The notes under the pieces are model-generated. The model had not been told where the DNA came from. It saw nothing but the letters and a program-made list of their open reading frames with translations, and made no database searches. Shown here one piece after another: positions 13,201 through 23,118 of a DNA stretch of 64,000 nucleotides. The DNA comes from Liolophura sinensis. Its lineage: Eukaryota > Mollusca > Polyplacophora > Chitonida > Chitonidae. Location: the NCBI RefSeq assembly GCF_032854445.1, contig NC_088297.1:18797127-18861126 (forward strand), in the 5' to 3' direction. The position numbers and the translations under genes were made by a program. Every line of letters starts with the position of its first letter. Position 1 is the stretch's first letter.

Positions 13201-13646
13201 TCTCACTATTTTCCCAACATTTCCATGTATTATCATAGACTCTGTTTCATCAGCATATATTTTGAGTTAAGCCTTCGTTTGTTTTACTTCATCACCAGCA
13301 GGTTTTTGTAAAAAAAAAAAATTAAATATTTGTAAGCGTGTTATGTTTATTCAACTATTCAACATTTCTTCTTCTTTATTTGCAGGATTGGATTATCGCC
13401 CCTGAAGGATATGCCGCGTTTTACTGCCAGGGAGAGTGTTCATTTCCGCTCGGCGCTCATATGAATGCAACCAACCACGCGATAGTTCAGACGCTGGTAC
13501 ATTTGATGAACCCGACTAAAGTTCCGAAACCATGTTGTGCTCCCACAAAGCTCAGTGCCATATCAGTTTTGTACTTTGACGATAATTCCAATGTTATTTT
13601 AAAGAAATACCGAAACATGGCAGTGAAGGCTTGCGGATGTCATTGA
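25..13646 (+). CDS. BMP5-8: BMP5/6/7/8 (Gbb/60A) class TGF-beta ligand, six exons, complete
   Basis: This is a secreted dimeric growth factor of the BMP family, made as a pre-pro-protein and cleaved by furin-type proteases before signalling through BMP receptors. The exons are 25-415, 8925-9111, 10025-10173, 12405-12599, 13045-13115 and 13386-13646, and they join in frame to 417 codons plus a stop. Residues 1-32 look like a signal peptide. The prodomain has GLVGR-like and FMVGFFRA motifs typical of the 60A/BMP7 class. A basic cluster at residues 279-287 (RRTRAARRR) is the likely processing site. The mature domain has all seven knot cysteines (316, 345, 349, 381, 382, 414, 416) and ends CGCH. 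N-glycosylation sequons occur in the prodomain and one (NAT) in the mature domain. All splice sites are GT-AG and no lesion was seen. The assignment to the BMP5-8 class rather than BMP2/4 is strong; which vertebrate paralogue it matches cannot be said. Confidence 0.95.
1060..1232 (+). repeat. S1 SINE, 5'-truncated
   Basis: It contains the S1 body (GGTTTCCTCCCACCATAATG) and the 3' domain near GTATTCTTGAGTACGGCG, and ends in an (AAAT)n tail. Confidence 0.8.
4436..4550 (+). repeat. 25-bp minisatellite, about 4.5 copies
   Basis: The unit is close to TTGCAAAATAGAACCATATA plus GCACG. Two diverged related units recur at about 4738-4795. The two open frames crossing the array on the minus strand are products of the repeat. 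Confidence 0.8.
5695..6545 (+). repeat. Three diverged tandem monomers of an about 300-bp satellite-like repeat
   Basis: Each monomer contains a motif like CAGCGACGACAGTGTGATAG, then ACACGTAACC, CAGTTAGGGTTTT and a TAAATAGTA(C/G)CA segment. The same monomer recurs singly near 8585-8682 and 27955-28090, and in tandem at 56400-57740. Confidence 0.65.
6610..6672 (+). repeat. S1 fragment, left half of a split copy
   Basis: Middle of an S1 element (GTGGGTTTCCCTCGTGCTCT to CCACCATAATG) that stops where a minus-strand S1 copy begins. The matching 3' end resumes at about 6962. Confidence 0.6.
6681..6961 (-). repeat. S1 SINE, nearly full length
   Basis: Read on the minus strand it starts with a tRNA-like head (GTTGGTTAGCGCGCTAGCGC), has a TTCAAGTCC B-box-like element, the S1 body and a long AAATA tail. 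It is nested in another S1 copy. Confidence 0.85.
6962..7052 (+). repeat. S1 3' end, right half of a split copy
   Basis: It starts at CATTCCTGAGTACGGCG, the S1 3' domain, and ends in AAATAAATAAAT. It is probably the remainder of the copy seen at 6610-6672. Confidence 0.6.
8371..8462 (+). repeat. S1 SINE, 3' part
   Basis: It carries CACCATAATGGTGGCCGCCG and TATAAGTGAAATATTC with a small internal deletion before the tail. Confidence 0.75.
8585..8682 (+). repeat. Solitary monomer fragment of the 300-bp repeat
   Basis: It contains GGAGCGACGACGGTGTGATA followed by a TGGTCAT segment, as in the arrays at 5.7 and 56.5 kb. It directly precedes an S1 copy. Confidence 0.5.
8683..8876 (+). repeat. S1 SINE, lacks tRNA-like head
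   Basis: The body from AGCTCATGCTGG to the AAATA tail is present. It ends 48 bases before BMP exon 2. Confidence 0.8.
8925..9111 (+). CDS. BMP5-8: BMP exon 2: prodomain
   Basis: The acceptor is a T-rich tract ending TCAG at 8921-8924 and the donor is GTAAGT at 9112. It encodes [12 protein letters not shown] and LRLYKDK, the beta-rich prodomain core of BMPs. It enters in phase 1 and leaves in phase 2. An S1 retroposon tail ends about 48 bases before the acceptor. Confidence 0.93.
10025..10173 (+). CDS. BMP5-8: BMP exon 3: prodomain
   Basis: The acceptor ends TCAG at 10024 and the donor is GTGAGC at 10174. The encoded peptide contains [10 protein letters not shown] and NLGLFYRV, matching the prodomain segment after the second beta region. 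It enters in phase 2 and leaves in phase 1. Confidence 0.92.
10211..10247 (+). repeat. MITE-1 terminal fragment
   Basis: A single end motif CGCTTTACATCACTGCCACC lies in BMP intron 3 just after the exon 3 donor. The same motif forms inverted ends of the elements at 22.4 and 29.5 kb. Confidence 0.55.
10646..11593 (-). CDS. Tc1/mariner-superfamily transposase, DD34E
   Basis: The 315-residue frame encodes a cut-and-paste transposase in BMP intron 3, antisense to that gene. The N-terminus has a helix-turn-helix ([20 protein letters not shown]) and a GRPR-type motif (RPRSGRPRV). The catalytic acids are in FTDESRF, HDNARPH and NPTEHLWD, with 34 residues between the second D and the E, the Tc1 spacing. 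The first ATG in this frame, at 11593, is internal compared with the family. A better start at 11634 lies in another frame, so an indel between 11593 and 11634 probably disabled the N-terminus. No convincing terminal inverted repeats were found. Confidence 0.9.
   Translation of the reverse strand: MSTMGVSQRHIARTFNCSQTTIRRLLIRYQQTGQTQDRPRSGRPRVTTAAEDRYIRQIHLRNRFVTATSTAATALGHVISPRTTLRRLRSAGLRLYRPFRGMALTLLHRQRRLRWARIVRRWQRRDWARVLFTDESRFCLFRNDGRVRIFRRRGERLAPNCVREVYPFGGGGVMVWGGICDQMKTQLVIVQGNLTGQRYVDEVLRPVVVPFLQRQPRGSILQHDNARPHTARIVTDYLETANVIVLPWPANSTDMNPTEHLWDHLDRRLRQLVPPPTNQQELEQALLNLWKVIPVDVIRRLTTSMRRRVLSCIDA
12405..12599 (+). CDS. BMP5-8: BMP exon 4: end of prodomain and processing site
   Basis: The acceptor ends ACAG at 12404 and the donor is GTAAGT at 12600. 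It encodes [20 protein letters not shown] followed by the basic cluster RRTRAARRR, where RxxR motifs overlap. The start of the mature peptide follows. Confidence 0.93.
13045..13115 (+). CDS. BMP5-8: BMP exon 5: first knot cysteine
   Basis: This 71-nt exon lies between acceptor ACAG at 13044 and donor GTAAG at 13116. It encodes [19 protein letters not shown], the start of the cystine-knot domain, and leaves in phase 0. Confidence 0.93.
13386..13646 (+). CDS. BMP5-8: BMP exon 6: cystine-knot domain and stop
   Basis: The acceptor ends GCAG at 13385 and the stop TGA is at 13644-13646. It encodes [29 protein letters not shown] and the terminal CGCH, carrying six of the seven conserved cysteines. 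Confidence 0.97.
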   Translation, partial: DWIIAPEGYAAFYCQGECSFPLGAHMNATNHAIVQTLVHLMNPTKVPKPCCAPTKLSAISVLYFDDNSNVILKKYRNMAVKACGCH

Positions 13647-14633
13647 GGATCCCACTGATTTCAATCCCTTCCACTGTATATATTTTTTAAAAATATCGCA
13701 GATGTGTACTGCATTCGGCTTAAATGAGACCACAAAGAAACAAACGTTTTGGAATGCGACTATAGGAGTACTAATGGCATTTATATCTTGTTGAAAAACA
13801 GGATGTGTTAATCCAGTTAGCGTTATACGTCATGGGATGCTTTGCCTATGGAATTGCGGATATTGTGTACCAGTGCAGATTTGTGTATGTCAACGAAATA
13901 TGAGTGACCCTTCGGATGAGCAATGCTTACAGTAACAGTCGATGCAATGGCCAACGATGTGTTTTGTTTAGAAAAATTGCTAAATTGTTTCAGGGATATA
14001 ACTGTGTTATAATTCATGTTGGATTTGGATCGAGAGATGTCGTGTTTGGACTTTGAGCTCTTTCATTGCTTATTACAAAGCCAGCAGCATTTATGAGGAC
14101 ACATTATGGACACTGAGACAGTTTTCCTCCATAACAGCATGTGACCGGGGACATTTTCAAAATAGGAAATGAGATAGTAAAGTGACTGTGTGTGTTTATT
14201 ACCACCAGGAGACGACGGCTCTCCTTGAAACTTTATGAGAAGGGCAGCTTTCAGAACGGTTCCCACCTGAATTTGTTGCTTTGAATATTGTCTGGGTGGG
14301 TGCACCTCATCTGGGCTTACTGGAGAATATCACGCAATTACAGAAAAAACTGTCTGAGTGTCCTTATTTAGACAGTCAGGAAGTGGACCAGAACGGCGCC
14401 AGTGTGAATCTGTTCCTTGACATATTTTGCGGGTGCTATATGCCACCGGACGTGTTTTAGATTTGCAAAATTATAAAACGAGCTACAAAAACAGCAAAGT
14501 GTTTCTAGACAAAAGAATGGACACATGAACCAGTAGTACCGAAAATTCTTATGACTGTACGGTACTTCAGATAATTTAGATTTCGCATTACTCTACATGT
14601 GTCCCGAGATGGAAGTGATTTTGCAATCAGGAA

Positions 14634-14840
14634 CTTGAGCTCCAGTTGTCTACAAATGGTTGCTCCATAAAAAATAATGATTCGGATGGGAACACTCGGC
14701 ATACTAGAGTGCGGCGTTGATGTTCTTGAGAGTTCGAGCTCGACTTTTCTGCAAATGTTTGACCCAAAAGAGTAATGATTCTGGTGGGAACGCTCTGCTT
14801 ACTAGAGCGCGTCCTTGAGAGTTCGCCTTGTGGTTTGTGA
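14634..14840 (+). repeat. Two-copy diverged tandem duplication, 99-bp period
   Basis: Segments around CAAATGGTTG at 14653 and CAAATGTTTG at 14752 align over most of their length, each followed by TAATGATTC and GGGAAC. A third partial copy of the start follows at about 14813. Confidence 0.65.
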
Positions 14841-15233
14841 GCCATGTTCCTGTTATGTCTAGTGGAATGCCTTTCCCTCCGCTGTAAACCACAACATTCG
14901 TTGGCCGTTCCCCTATGCGCAGCAATTAATTTCTACTCGCCTCAGACTTCACTCCGTAGTACAAGTCTCTAGTCCGGCTCCAGTATTGTACATTGACAGT
15001 TAGCATTTATAGATAATTAAAGAGGTTTTAAATGTAGAACTGGAGACAGTTAGAATTTAACCACTGTCCATTACTGTTATTAAACGTGTTTGAGTTACTG
15101 TGGCTGAATATCATTGTAGATAAACTGTAAGCGATTTCAACTTACTTATATTAGTTTCAGAATATTGCAACAATCTTATGCTGTTAATGATCACTGCTGC
15201 TCTCTTTTTTTTACTTTCTCTTTTCTAAAATTT

Positions 15234-15239
15234 AATAAA
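15234..15239 (+). promoter_or_regulatory. Candidate polyadenylation signal of the BMP gene
   Basis: An AATAAA lies in an A/T-rich stretch about 1.6 kb after the BMP stop codon. It is the first canonical hexamer I noticed downstream. A 3' UTR of this length is plausible but unproven. Confidence 0.35.
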
Positions 15240-15734
15240 AAAAATTTCTGTGTATGTACTCCCTATTTAAATTTTTAAACACCTCATCGGCAACTTTGAG
15301 GCAAATCCTTACGAAAATAGTAAAGAGTATGGCGCAGCAATTGAGTAAATACATTTTGTGAGGAAGCAATTAACATTAGTTTCTGAATGCTCAAGAAAGT
15401 TATATAAAGTTTGTTTTGTCTGTTTCTTGTGGGAACAGGTCATTCAACATTACCTCCTGTATATCTGTAAGCATCCATGAAAAAGCCTTTTTTCTGGGAC
15501 ACCCTGCTCCTTGTACGAAGCGTTTCCGTAGACTATTAGACACAACACTTTGCCTTATGCTAGTTGGTCATGTGGCCAGTTATAGGCATGGCAAAATCAC
15601 TCTGATTCCTTGATTGGCAGAGGTCCCTGACGGGACTTCCGGTCTGGATGCTCACAGATCTATAGATTACACATGGTGCTGTTGGGTACAAGGTTTTTCC
15701 TCAGAACTGAAGTGTGGAGTGGCACTGATTGCAG

Positions 15735-15890
15735 AATACTGCCACACAGACATTTTGGTTGTTGATACACTATAAATTTCTGTACTGTTGTTTTGCGCCT
15801 AGTTAAGAAATATCAAAACTCTGTCTCTTTTGGATAGAATTGAAAGCTTTTTGCCTAATGGTACTAACCTCTCCCCAGGAGGTTGCCAAG
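15735..15890 (+). repeat. Dispersed repeat, inverted partner at 30840-31000
   Basis: The stretch with CACTATAAATTTCTGTACTG and a TTTTGC(G/A)CCTAGTTAA segment reappears in reverse complement near 30910-30965. Its class is unknown. Confidence 0.5.
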
Positions 15891-16363
15891 GTGATAAAAT
15901 GTTATGACTTCACTTCACCTGCAACCGCAACTGAAAAAATGGAGGTCGTTCTAGGTATATTTTTGATGTGTTAAAGAGAACAGTGCACGCTGCAAGTGGA
16001 GGTATGACATGGTACCAAGCGAAAGTTATTGGTCATATGTTTTTAAGGCTGAGGATGACAAATTTACAGCATAAACAGTAAAGAAAATCAATGCGCGCGT
16101 GTAACCTAAAGAAGACATTGCCGGTGTTACCCTACATATAAACGTGGATATGATTTTAGTTAGACTGATATCACAACGGTGTCAAACTTTAACGCCGGCG
16201 GAAGCATTATTAGCAATACGGTTAGCTCGTTTTCGCCTCTACTATGTCTCACACTCAACACTCTGACATGAAGCGCGATTGTTTCAACAGTGTACTTGAT
16301 TGGTGAGATCACTGACAGTCTGCTGCCATGGGAGCCCACAATCCAGGTTCAAAAATTTATGTA

Positions 16364-16527
16364 TTTATTTGATTGGTGTATTACGCAGTACTCAACAATA
16401 TTTCACTTATACAACGGCAGCCAGCATTATGGTTGGAGGAAACCGGGCAGAGCAGGGGGGAAACGCACGACTACTCGCAGGCTGCTGGAAGACCTTCCCA
16501 CGTACCGCCGGAGAGAAAGTCAACTCT
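16364..16527 (-). repeat. S1 SINE, lacks head
   Basis: The tail (TATTTATTTGATTGGTGT), 3' domain and body are present up to the CCGGAGAG segment; the tRNA-like part is absent. Confidence 0.8.
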
Positions 16528-17096
16528 AGGTTCTGAAAGTTCACGCGTCTAGGAGGATAAACTTGTAAGAATGACAGGCAGAACGCCGTCAAAACCGGGC
16601 TTCCCAGCACTTTTTGATGATTTTTGTAGAGGAAAATTATGTCCTAAGGCATGAAAGAGTGGGAGATTTTTCGAACTTGGTTTCATTTCATAAATTGCTT
16701 TTTGAGCCGAGACCGAAACTCACCTCTGTCACTAGAGAGCACTGTGTGGGTCCTAACTGCGCATGCGGAAAGTTCAAATTTCGTTTGGTCACGTGTTGTT
16801 GTAGACGGGGATGATATCGCGATGGCCATAAATGACGCGTAGGAAGCGTAGCCAATCGCTGTGACAGCCAGTGTTCAGGATGAACGGTGTCTTGTCGACG
16901 ACTTGCCTTCCAATATGTCCAGGACATGGAAAATCTACGTTGTCTGAAAGTCAGTAACGCGTAACGGATATTAGTTGACGATGGACAAGGAGCTCTATTG
17001 AAGACAATATTGACAAGTGAGGCAGATGTTAGAAACTTCTTTTTGTTTTCTATAAAATGGTCTTATCATTTGTGTAAACGCAATACTTCATTCCAT

Positions 17097-17208
17097 CTGG
17101 GTTTCCCCCGGGCTGTGCCCGGTTTCCACCCACCATGATGCTGGCCGTCGTCGTATAAGTGAAATATTCTTGAGTACGGCGTAAAACACCAATCAAAAAA
17201 AAAAAATC
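17097..17208 (+). repeat. S1 SINE, 3' half
   Basis: GGGTTTCCCCCGGGCTGTGC through CACCAATC, ending in a pure A run in place of the usual AAATA tail. Confidence 0.8.
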
Positions 17209-17849
17209 ATTCCATCTGCATTATTTCATGTGTGATGGCCCTTACGTCACTACTGCATCGTCAGAACATTGGCTCTGTACTTAATCTTTATATTTATTTC
17301 CACTTAACCTCGGATTAGGACCCTGTCAAAAGTCAGTGGTTTACTTCAGTTCACTCTTAATAGGAATGTTTTACACCATGATTGTGAGAAAGAGCTATCA
17401 AAGTTCAAGTGATCAGCTAGGTTAAAAAAACTACTAAAATATTTTGGTGGCTACCTGTTGATTTGCAACAACCCACATGTACCTTATGTTGCCTTATTTT
17501 TCTTTGGAGAGAGTATTTCTACAAGTGAAAATTCTCTCAAGCCAAAACTAGACGGAGCTCAGCAATCCGCCATGTGCGATTGTTAACACCAAGAACAGGG
17601 AGATGTTGTTGTTGTAGCCGAGACTTCTTGCCCGTTCCTGTTACAGGATTATTAGATGGATGGATGCCAGGGCAGTACATGGTATGACGTTTTGTGGAAC
17701 TAGCTCATTCACAAACCTTACCATCATCATATCAGATGAACATTCTTGCATAAATTATTAAAACCCCGGGATAAATATTATGTACAAATGGTCAAGAAGA
17801 GCACGATATCGTGTTTTCAGCTGATCAACCTTTAGGCCTACCTACTCGT

Positions 17850-18015
17850 TGTGGACGGCTTCAGTGGCTAATGGTTAGAGGCTCAGCCTCGAAATCGGGA
17901 GGGAGACCCAAGATAAGGTGCCGACCAGGTCATACAAAGTACTCGCCTCGCCTGGTATGACATCACGTAGTAATATGACTGAATAATTGTTAAGTACGAC
18001 GTAAAAACCGAAGCA
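17850..18015 (+). repeat. tRNA-headed dispersed repeat, distinct from S1
   Basis: A head with TCAGTGGCTAATGGTTAGAG resembles a pol III A box and the end has TTAAGTACGACGTAAAAACC. It looks like a separate SINE subfamily sharing only a 3' motif with S1. Confidence 0.45.
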
Positions 18016-18049
18016 TACACATACTACTTACAGCGCAAGCGTCGCGCTG

Positions 18050-18185
18050 TACGTTCGCTTTACATCCCAGCCACCACAAGCAAATTTTGTACAGAAATCT
18101 TGAATAACCCCGAGGTTAATGATGTCACGGTGATGAGACAGGAAGTGATGTCAGAAACCACTTAAACTCTGTTTCAACCTTTGGT
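18050..18185 (+). repeat. MITE-1 fragment
   Basis: It starts with the end motif ACGTTCGCTTTACATC and continues with the internal GATGAGACAGGAAGTGATGT segment shared with the copies at 22.4 and 29.5 kb. The right end is missing. Confidence 0.6.
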
Positions 18186-18669
18186 AATAATAATAATACA
18201 ATATACACGTGGTCTCTTTATCTAAAATACTCCCTAACAAACACCTGGACGATTCTTGTAGCTGAATATTGATTAAAGTTCCGCGCGTGGTGAGGAAAAG
18301 CCTTAACAAACCTACGTGCGTCGCACAGGCTCCAAAGACTAAGCTTGCTTAGTTGTGGCAGTGGCGAAAAGTCGGCGTAGAGAGCGACACATGGGCTCGA
18401 AGCGGTATGAAGCATGCATGCACACCCATTCGACGTGAACGGGAAGTTACTCTACCGTATATCTAATTGTGAAAAAAACGCTTAAAGAGAGTTATGTCCC
18501 CTGCTCAAGAAAAACAATTTGATGTTTTCTAATACTACTAGCATTGTTACACCTTTACCATTTAACACAGCCCTGTCTATTAAAATGTCTGTTATTATTT
18601 TGGAATTGTAAGGAATACACCTAGAGAATTAAATGTTTCATGATGACAACGCTTTTTTCGTCTTTGATC

Positions 18670-18675
18670 TTTATT
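18670..18675 (-). promoter_or_regulatory. Candidate polyadenylation signal of NSS-A
   Basis: An AATAAA on the minus strand lies about 330 bases after the NSS-A stop codon, a reasonable 3' UTR length. Confidence 0.4.
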
Positions 18676-19004
18676 AATATTCATCACATTTTAGTTACAC
18701 TGTAGTAATAAACTAGAGTAATATCTTCAGTATAGTGTTTGTATTTTGAACTGATTGGAAAATCGACTAGTAAACCTAGAATCAGTTAGGAAAAATTAAT
18801 CACATGGATCCCCTGAGGTAACAAAGGATATGTTAACCTTTTAGGAACAAAAATGAATAAATTATTTTTTATAATCTACTAAATCAAAAAACTTCGTGAC
18901 CTCGACCTTTAACTTTAGAATAACTTCTTTTAAATACGACGCTGAACGAAAACGGCAGACCAGTCCACTGCACGGTTTGACTCCTTTACGGTGTAATGCT
19001 ACGG

Positions 19005-19314
19005 TCAGTCCTCCGATTTGACATACGCGTTCGTGTTTTCCACTGCACCGTAATCCTCGGGGGTTATTCTGTCCTCATCCAACTCCAAAGGCTTTTCCTC
19101 CGTTTTGTCCAGAGGTGATTGACGTGCCTGACAGTAAATCACGCCCACATTGATCCCGCCCATCAGTACCAGGAGGATCGCCCACTGTAGGAGCGTAGCG
19201 GTGAAGGATTCAGTGCTAAAAGTGTACCAAGGAATACCCTCGCTGACGTTTGTCATGATGAGATCCACAGCCCACCATATTAAAATGGCGAGAGCCTCAA
19301 GCGGTGCTATAAAT
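19005..19314 (-). CDS. NSS-A exon 10: last TM segments and cytoplasmic tail
   Basis: It encodes FIAPLEALAILIWWAVDLIM, a further TM segment, and an acidic tail ending VKSED. The paralogue has an intron within this region that is absent here. The stop is at 19005-19007. Confidence 0.9.
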
Positions 19315-19397
19315 CTACAAAATAGAGATTTTCAGTGAGTTCATAATTTAAAAAATAACTCCATACATGGATGTTGAAGACCATTAGTGTAGAATGG

Positions 19398-19626
19398 GGA
19401 GTGACCCAGGAGCCTTGCGGTCGCTGGGAGTTCAAGTCCAGCTATTGCTGGCTTGCTCTACAGCCGTACGTGGGAAGGTTTTCCAGCAGCCTGTGGATGG
19501 TCGTGGGTTTCCTCACCCACCATAATTTGTCCGATTTCCCCACCCACCATAATGCTGCCCGCCGTCTTATCAGTGAAATGTTCTTGAGTACAGCGTAAAA
19601 CCCCAAACAAATAAATATATAAAATA
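19398..19626 (+). repeat. S1 SINE with internal duplication
   Basis: The B-box-like GAGTTCAAGTCC, body and tail are present. The CCACCCACCATAAT segment occurs twice in a row, so a short internal duplication has occurred. Confidence 0.8.
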
Positions 19627-20606
19627 CTATAAAATACTGAACCAGTCCCGTGTAAACTGATTCAGGTCCAACCTGTAGTCTTAGCTTTGCGTCGACGACT
19701 TCTGGGCAATTGTTAAAGTTTTACTCAAACACTGAAAGAGAATAATTATCAATCCAGCTTGGACCCGAGTCGCCATTGCGCGGGAAAATGTACCCCATTA
19801 CAAAGCAAAGTAGTTATTAAATGCACAGTTATCATTTAGTGTGGAACTTTTCCCCGCCAAAGTAATTCGGACCAAAGCTGTTTTTGATGGCAGATTTGTG
19901 GGCCGATTTGCGGGCAAAGCCGTAAAATAACACCCAAGAGGACTATGGCCAATCCAACTTAGACCCGACTAGAGATTGTGCGGAATAAACGCCGTTGATC
20001 ACAAGCCTGAATTGATCAAGTGCATTGCACAAAGCTTGTTCACCTCGTTTACATGAAGTGTAACAACGTTATGGTGATTGTTTCAATGTTATCAGAAAAT
20101 TGTTCTCTCAAAGGTATATGTTCATGGTAGACGCGGAGAAATAGGTAACGAAATGCACCGAGACCAGGCTTATGGACAGTCATCTCCACGCAACTTTTTT
20201 TCTTTTCTTTTTTTTGTTTCTTGTTTTGGACATAAGCCTGTTAGATAATTATTTGGGATTACAGACCGTGTATTATTTGTGGAAGAAACCCGGGTAGACC
20301 ACCAACCTTCGGTTGTGAGACTGGCGAACTTATGACAAATATCATATTCGTGAATAGCATGTGGTCTCCATGCAAGACTACATTAAAAGGAATCGTCGAA
20401 CGTCGGTTGCCAGCCTAGGCCATTAGGCCGATAAAAGCAGGAGAAACAATGAAAGTCTCTGTCCGGGAATTCATTTATCGCATTGTTGTTGAACGTTATG
20501 CCCAGTGGGTTTTTCACTTTACGTAGGGGTGAGTATGGCGTAAAACACCTATCACATAAGTATATAAATACTTGCAAACCTTGTTCACCCAAGCTTTTGT
20601 TCAGTA

Positions 20607-20878
20607 GCCTCCGTGGCTCAGTTGGTTAGCGCGCTAGCGCAGCGTAATGACCGAGGAGTCTCTCAACAATGCGGCCGCTGTGAGTTCAAGTCCAGCTCAT
20701 GCTGGCTTCCTCTCCGCCCGTATGTGAGAAGGTCTTCCAGCAAGCTGCTGATGGTCGTGGGTTTCCCCTGGGCTGTGCCTGATTTCCTCCCACCATAATG
20801 CTGGCCGCCGTCGTATGTGAAATATTCTTGAGTACGGCGTAAAACACCAATCACATAAATAAATAAATAAATAAATAC
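20607..20878 (+). repeat. S1 SINE, full length, tRNA-derived
   Basis: This is the clearest reference copy. It begins GCCTCCGTGGCTCAGTTGG, a perfect pol III A box (TGGCTCAGTTGG), followed by GAGTTCAAGTCC as the B-box-like element. Then come the body (GTCGTGGGTTTCCCCTGGGC), the 3' domain and an AAATA tail. Confidence 0.9.
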
Positions 20879-21060
20879 AAATATCCGTTGGGGTCAGTTT
20901 TATGGGTGGAGGAAATTTCAGTACCCTGGGTAAAAAACACAAACATTAGATTTCGCAAACAGCCACACAAGGTGTCGGCCATTTATTGTCACAAATGACC
21001 CAAGAAAGAAATGATCTTGGCATATATGTATGTAGTCATTATGTGTTTGTGTCTGTCCTC

Positions 21061-21320
21061 TCAAGGCAGATCAAGTTCATACCGACTAAGTCCAGACGCC
21101 GCTGAAGTATCATGCTGACGACACCAGATCTGACACCCCACCCAGTCACATGAAACTGACACCTAGTCAACCAATCCTGTATCATTGTTCTATGCTTGCA
21201 GTGCTGAGCTTCAGTGGAAGCAGCAGAAAGTACAATTTTTAAAGTCTATATTATGACCAGACCCCAGTTTGATCCTACGTCTGCCGTCCCATCAATCTTG
21301 TAATAACATCAGACTGGCAT
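21061..21320 (-). repeat. S2 SINE fragment, diverged
   Basis: It shares GACACC(T/G)(A/G)GTCAACCA, CAGTGCTGAGC and GCAGCAGAAAGTAC-like segments with the full S2 copy at 57.1 kb. Confidence 0.55.
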
Positions 21321-21381
21321 GGATTTAATGGTGACAGCAGGATATAACTTTATAATAGGATAGTTTCGGTCCATTACTTAC

Positions 21382-21625
21382 TTGACAATCCACTCCCAGA
21401 GTTTTGGCAGATACCAGTCCGATGTGCTGTAGTCGTTTACGACGACGCTTCGGAATTTGGACGAACCGTATTTGATGACAAGAAGCTGAAGCATCAGTCC
21501 GCTGATCACCAGGGCAAACGCCCATACAAAGTCCTGATTGGTCAAAACTAATACGGAAAGTGCAGAAGGCAGTCCGCCAGCGAATATCGCAAAGAAACAC
21601 AATGGAACTCCAATATACCGTGGAA
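21382..21625 (-). CDS. NSS-A exon 9: TM9-TM10
   Basis: 244 nt, intact, the same length as in the paralogue. It encodes FFAIFAGGLPSALSVL and LTNQDFVWAFALVISGLMLQ, followed by a polar loop. Confidence 0.9.
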
Positions 21626-21818
21626 CTGAGAATAAAAAGAGGACACGAAAAATGACTAATTATAAACAATTATTAATTATTACACATTTTCAACAAAACT
21701 ATGCTTCATTAAAGTTCTAAGCATAAATAATCCTTGTATAAATATCATACTATTAAAGAATGAAGCTAATCTATCAACTTTAACCCTTTCTTCAAATAGA
21801 TATAAATAAAATCAATAC

Positions 21819-21958
21819 CTCCTAGATTTCTCAAGGTCTGGGCTGCTATTTCAAAATAAGCGATCATGCTTGTTATACCGGCGAGGGACAAGCACAGAAA
21901 GTATATCACAGCCAAACATCTTCCTATAGAGCCGACAGATGAAAAGAGCACTGGCAAC
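21819..21958 (-). CDS. NSS-A exon 8: TM8
   Basis: 140 nt, intact. It encodes LFSSVGSIGRCLAVIYFLCL followed by SLAGITSMIA; the TS pair corresponds to the sodium-2 site of LeuT. Confidence 0.9.
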
Positions 21959-22383
21959 CTAAAACAAAATGAGAAATAACAAGAACTGTGCGTTAGATGC
22001 GATGTCAGCGTTTTGAGTAATTCAAGACGAGTGACGACAACAGTTTACACCTATCATCACTGTAATTGTTTTGCTACCCTCGGCTTAAGCTATGGTGTCA
22101 GGGAGCTTACACCTTGCAACTCTCATATGTGTAAATATGTACACAGTTAAAATAGAACCTTAACTGAGGCAAATTGGCAGGAGGCCGTGTTTAATGCTTA
22201 CATGTGATCATTTTGCAATGCTATGGTCTTTTATTATATGAAACTTGCAGCTATCGCATGAATGAATAATTCTTAGGTGTAACGTCAAACAACGGTCAAA
22301 TGAATAAATTAAAGGCCGAGATTGTTTTTTGTCTATACATCTTAGACATCTGCGCCAAGGATGATTATTCAAACAAACATATA

Positions 22384-22703
22384 TGCTCTACACTCGCTTT
22401 ACATCAGCGCCATCACTAGATAAGGTTGACCTTTGAAGCCTGTGTGACACATTTAGGCTTGTTTACGCTTATCCTCACCTCTAGTGTCCTTGTTCGGAAC
22501 TGTTTAATCAGAATTCATAAATAATATTGTTTCTTTAGACAAAGAGAATGCATGTGCATTAAGTATTACCGGTATAAGTAATGTTGAGAGTTTTTCTGAC
22601 ATCACTTCCTGCTTCATTACAGCGACACCTGTGACCTCGGCGTTGTTCAAGATTTCTGTACAAAATTTACTTGTGATGGCAGTGATGGAAAGCAAACGTA
22701 GAG
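22384..22703 (-). mobile_element. MITE-1 copy, non-autonomous element with inverted ends
   Basis: The ends CGCTTTACATCAGCGCCATC and GATGGCAGTGATGGAAAGC are inverted relatives. The interior matches, in reverse, the copy at 29.5-30.1 kb. It lies in NSS-A intron 7. No transposase is encoded, so the family is undetermined. Confidence 0.65.
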
Positions 22704-22717
22704 ACTTGATACCCTAC

Positions 22718-22852
22718 CAAATAAACGTCAACCCGGTGCTCGCCGGCCCGCTGTCTTGAATGACGTCCAAGATGTCGGTTTGATTCATTTCCGGTCTGCT
22801 TGTCTTCAGCACGGAGAACACGATGCTGAATATAGACATCCCACAGACTAAG
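22718..22852 (-). CDS. NSS-A exon 7: TM7
   Basis: 135 nt, intact. It encodes LVCGMSIFSIVFSVL and the conserved DSGPASTGLTFIW. A MITE-1 element starts 14 bases beyond its donor. Confidence 0.9.
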
Positions 22853-23005
22853 CTGGAGGCAAAGAAAACATTGAAAACAGAAAATGTAGTGTTACGAAAT
22901 GGATCTAAAAATTAAATTAACGCAACTAGACAATGTAAACCGGGAACATGTCAAATGGGTGATATGATAGCATGCCAACTAGATCGCCATTTTATATTTG
23001 CTTTA

Positions 23006-23118
23006 GTTATTTATTTATTTTATTGGTGCTTTACGCCGTACTCAATAATATTTCACTTATAAGACGCCGAGCAGCATTATGGTGGGAAGAACCGGACAGA
23101 GTTCGGGTCAAACCCAGG
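23006..23118 (-). repeat. S1 SINE, 3' part
   Basis: Tail, TTTACGCCGTACTCAATAAT and the GCAGCATTATGGTGGGA segment are present; the rest is missing. Confidence 0.75.

Larger units (their letters stand above)
13647..19004. other. BMP 3' flank and spacer to NSS-A
   Basis: No coding exon was recognised. It includes the presumed BMP 3' UTR, a two-copy 99-bp tandem duplication at about 14634-14840, S1 copies, a tRNA-headed repeat near 17850 and a MITE-1 fragment near 18050. Confidence 0.6.

Noticed and set aside
20607-20690. tRNA gene at the head of S1
   Set aside because: A and B boxes are present but no cloverleaf or acceptor stem forms, and the unit continues into the SINE body.
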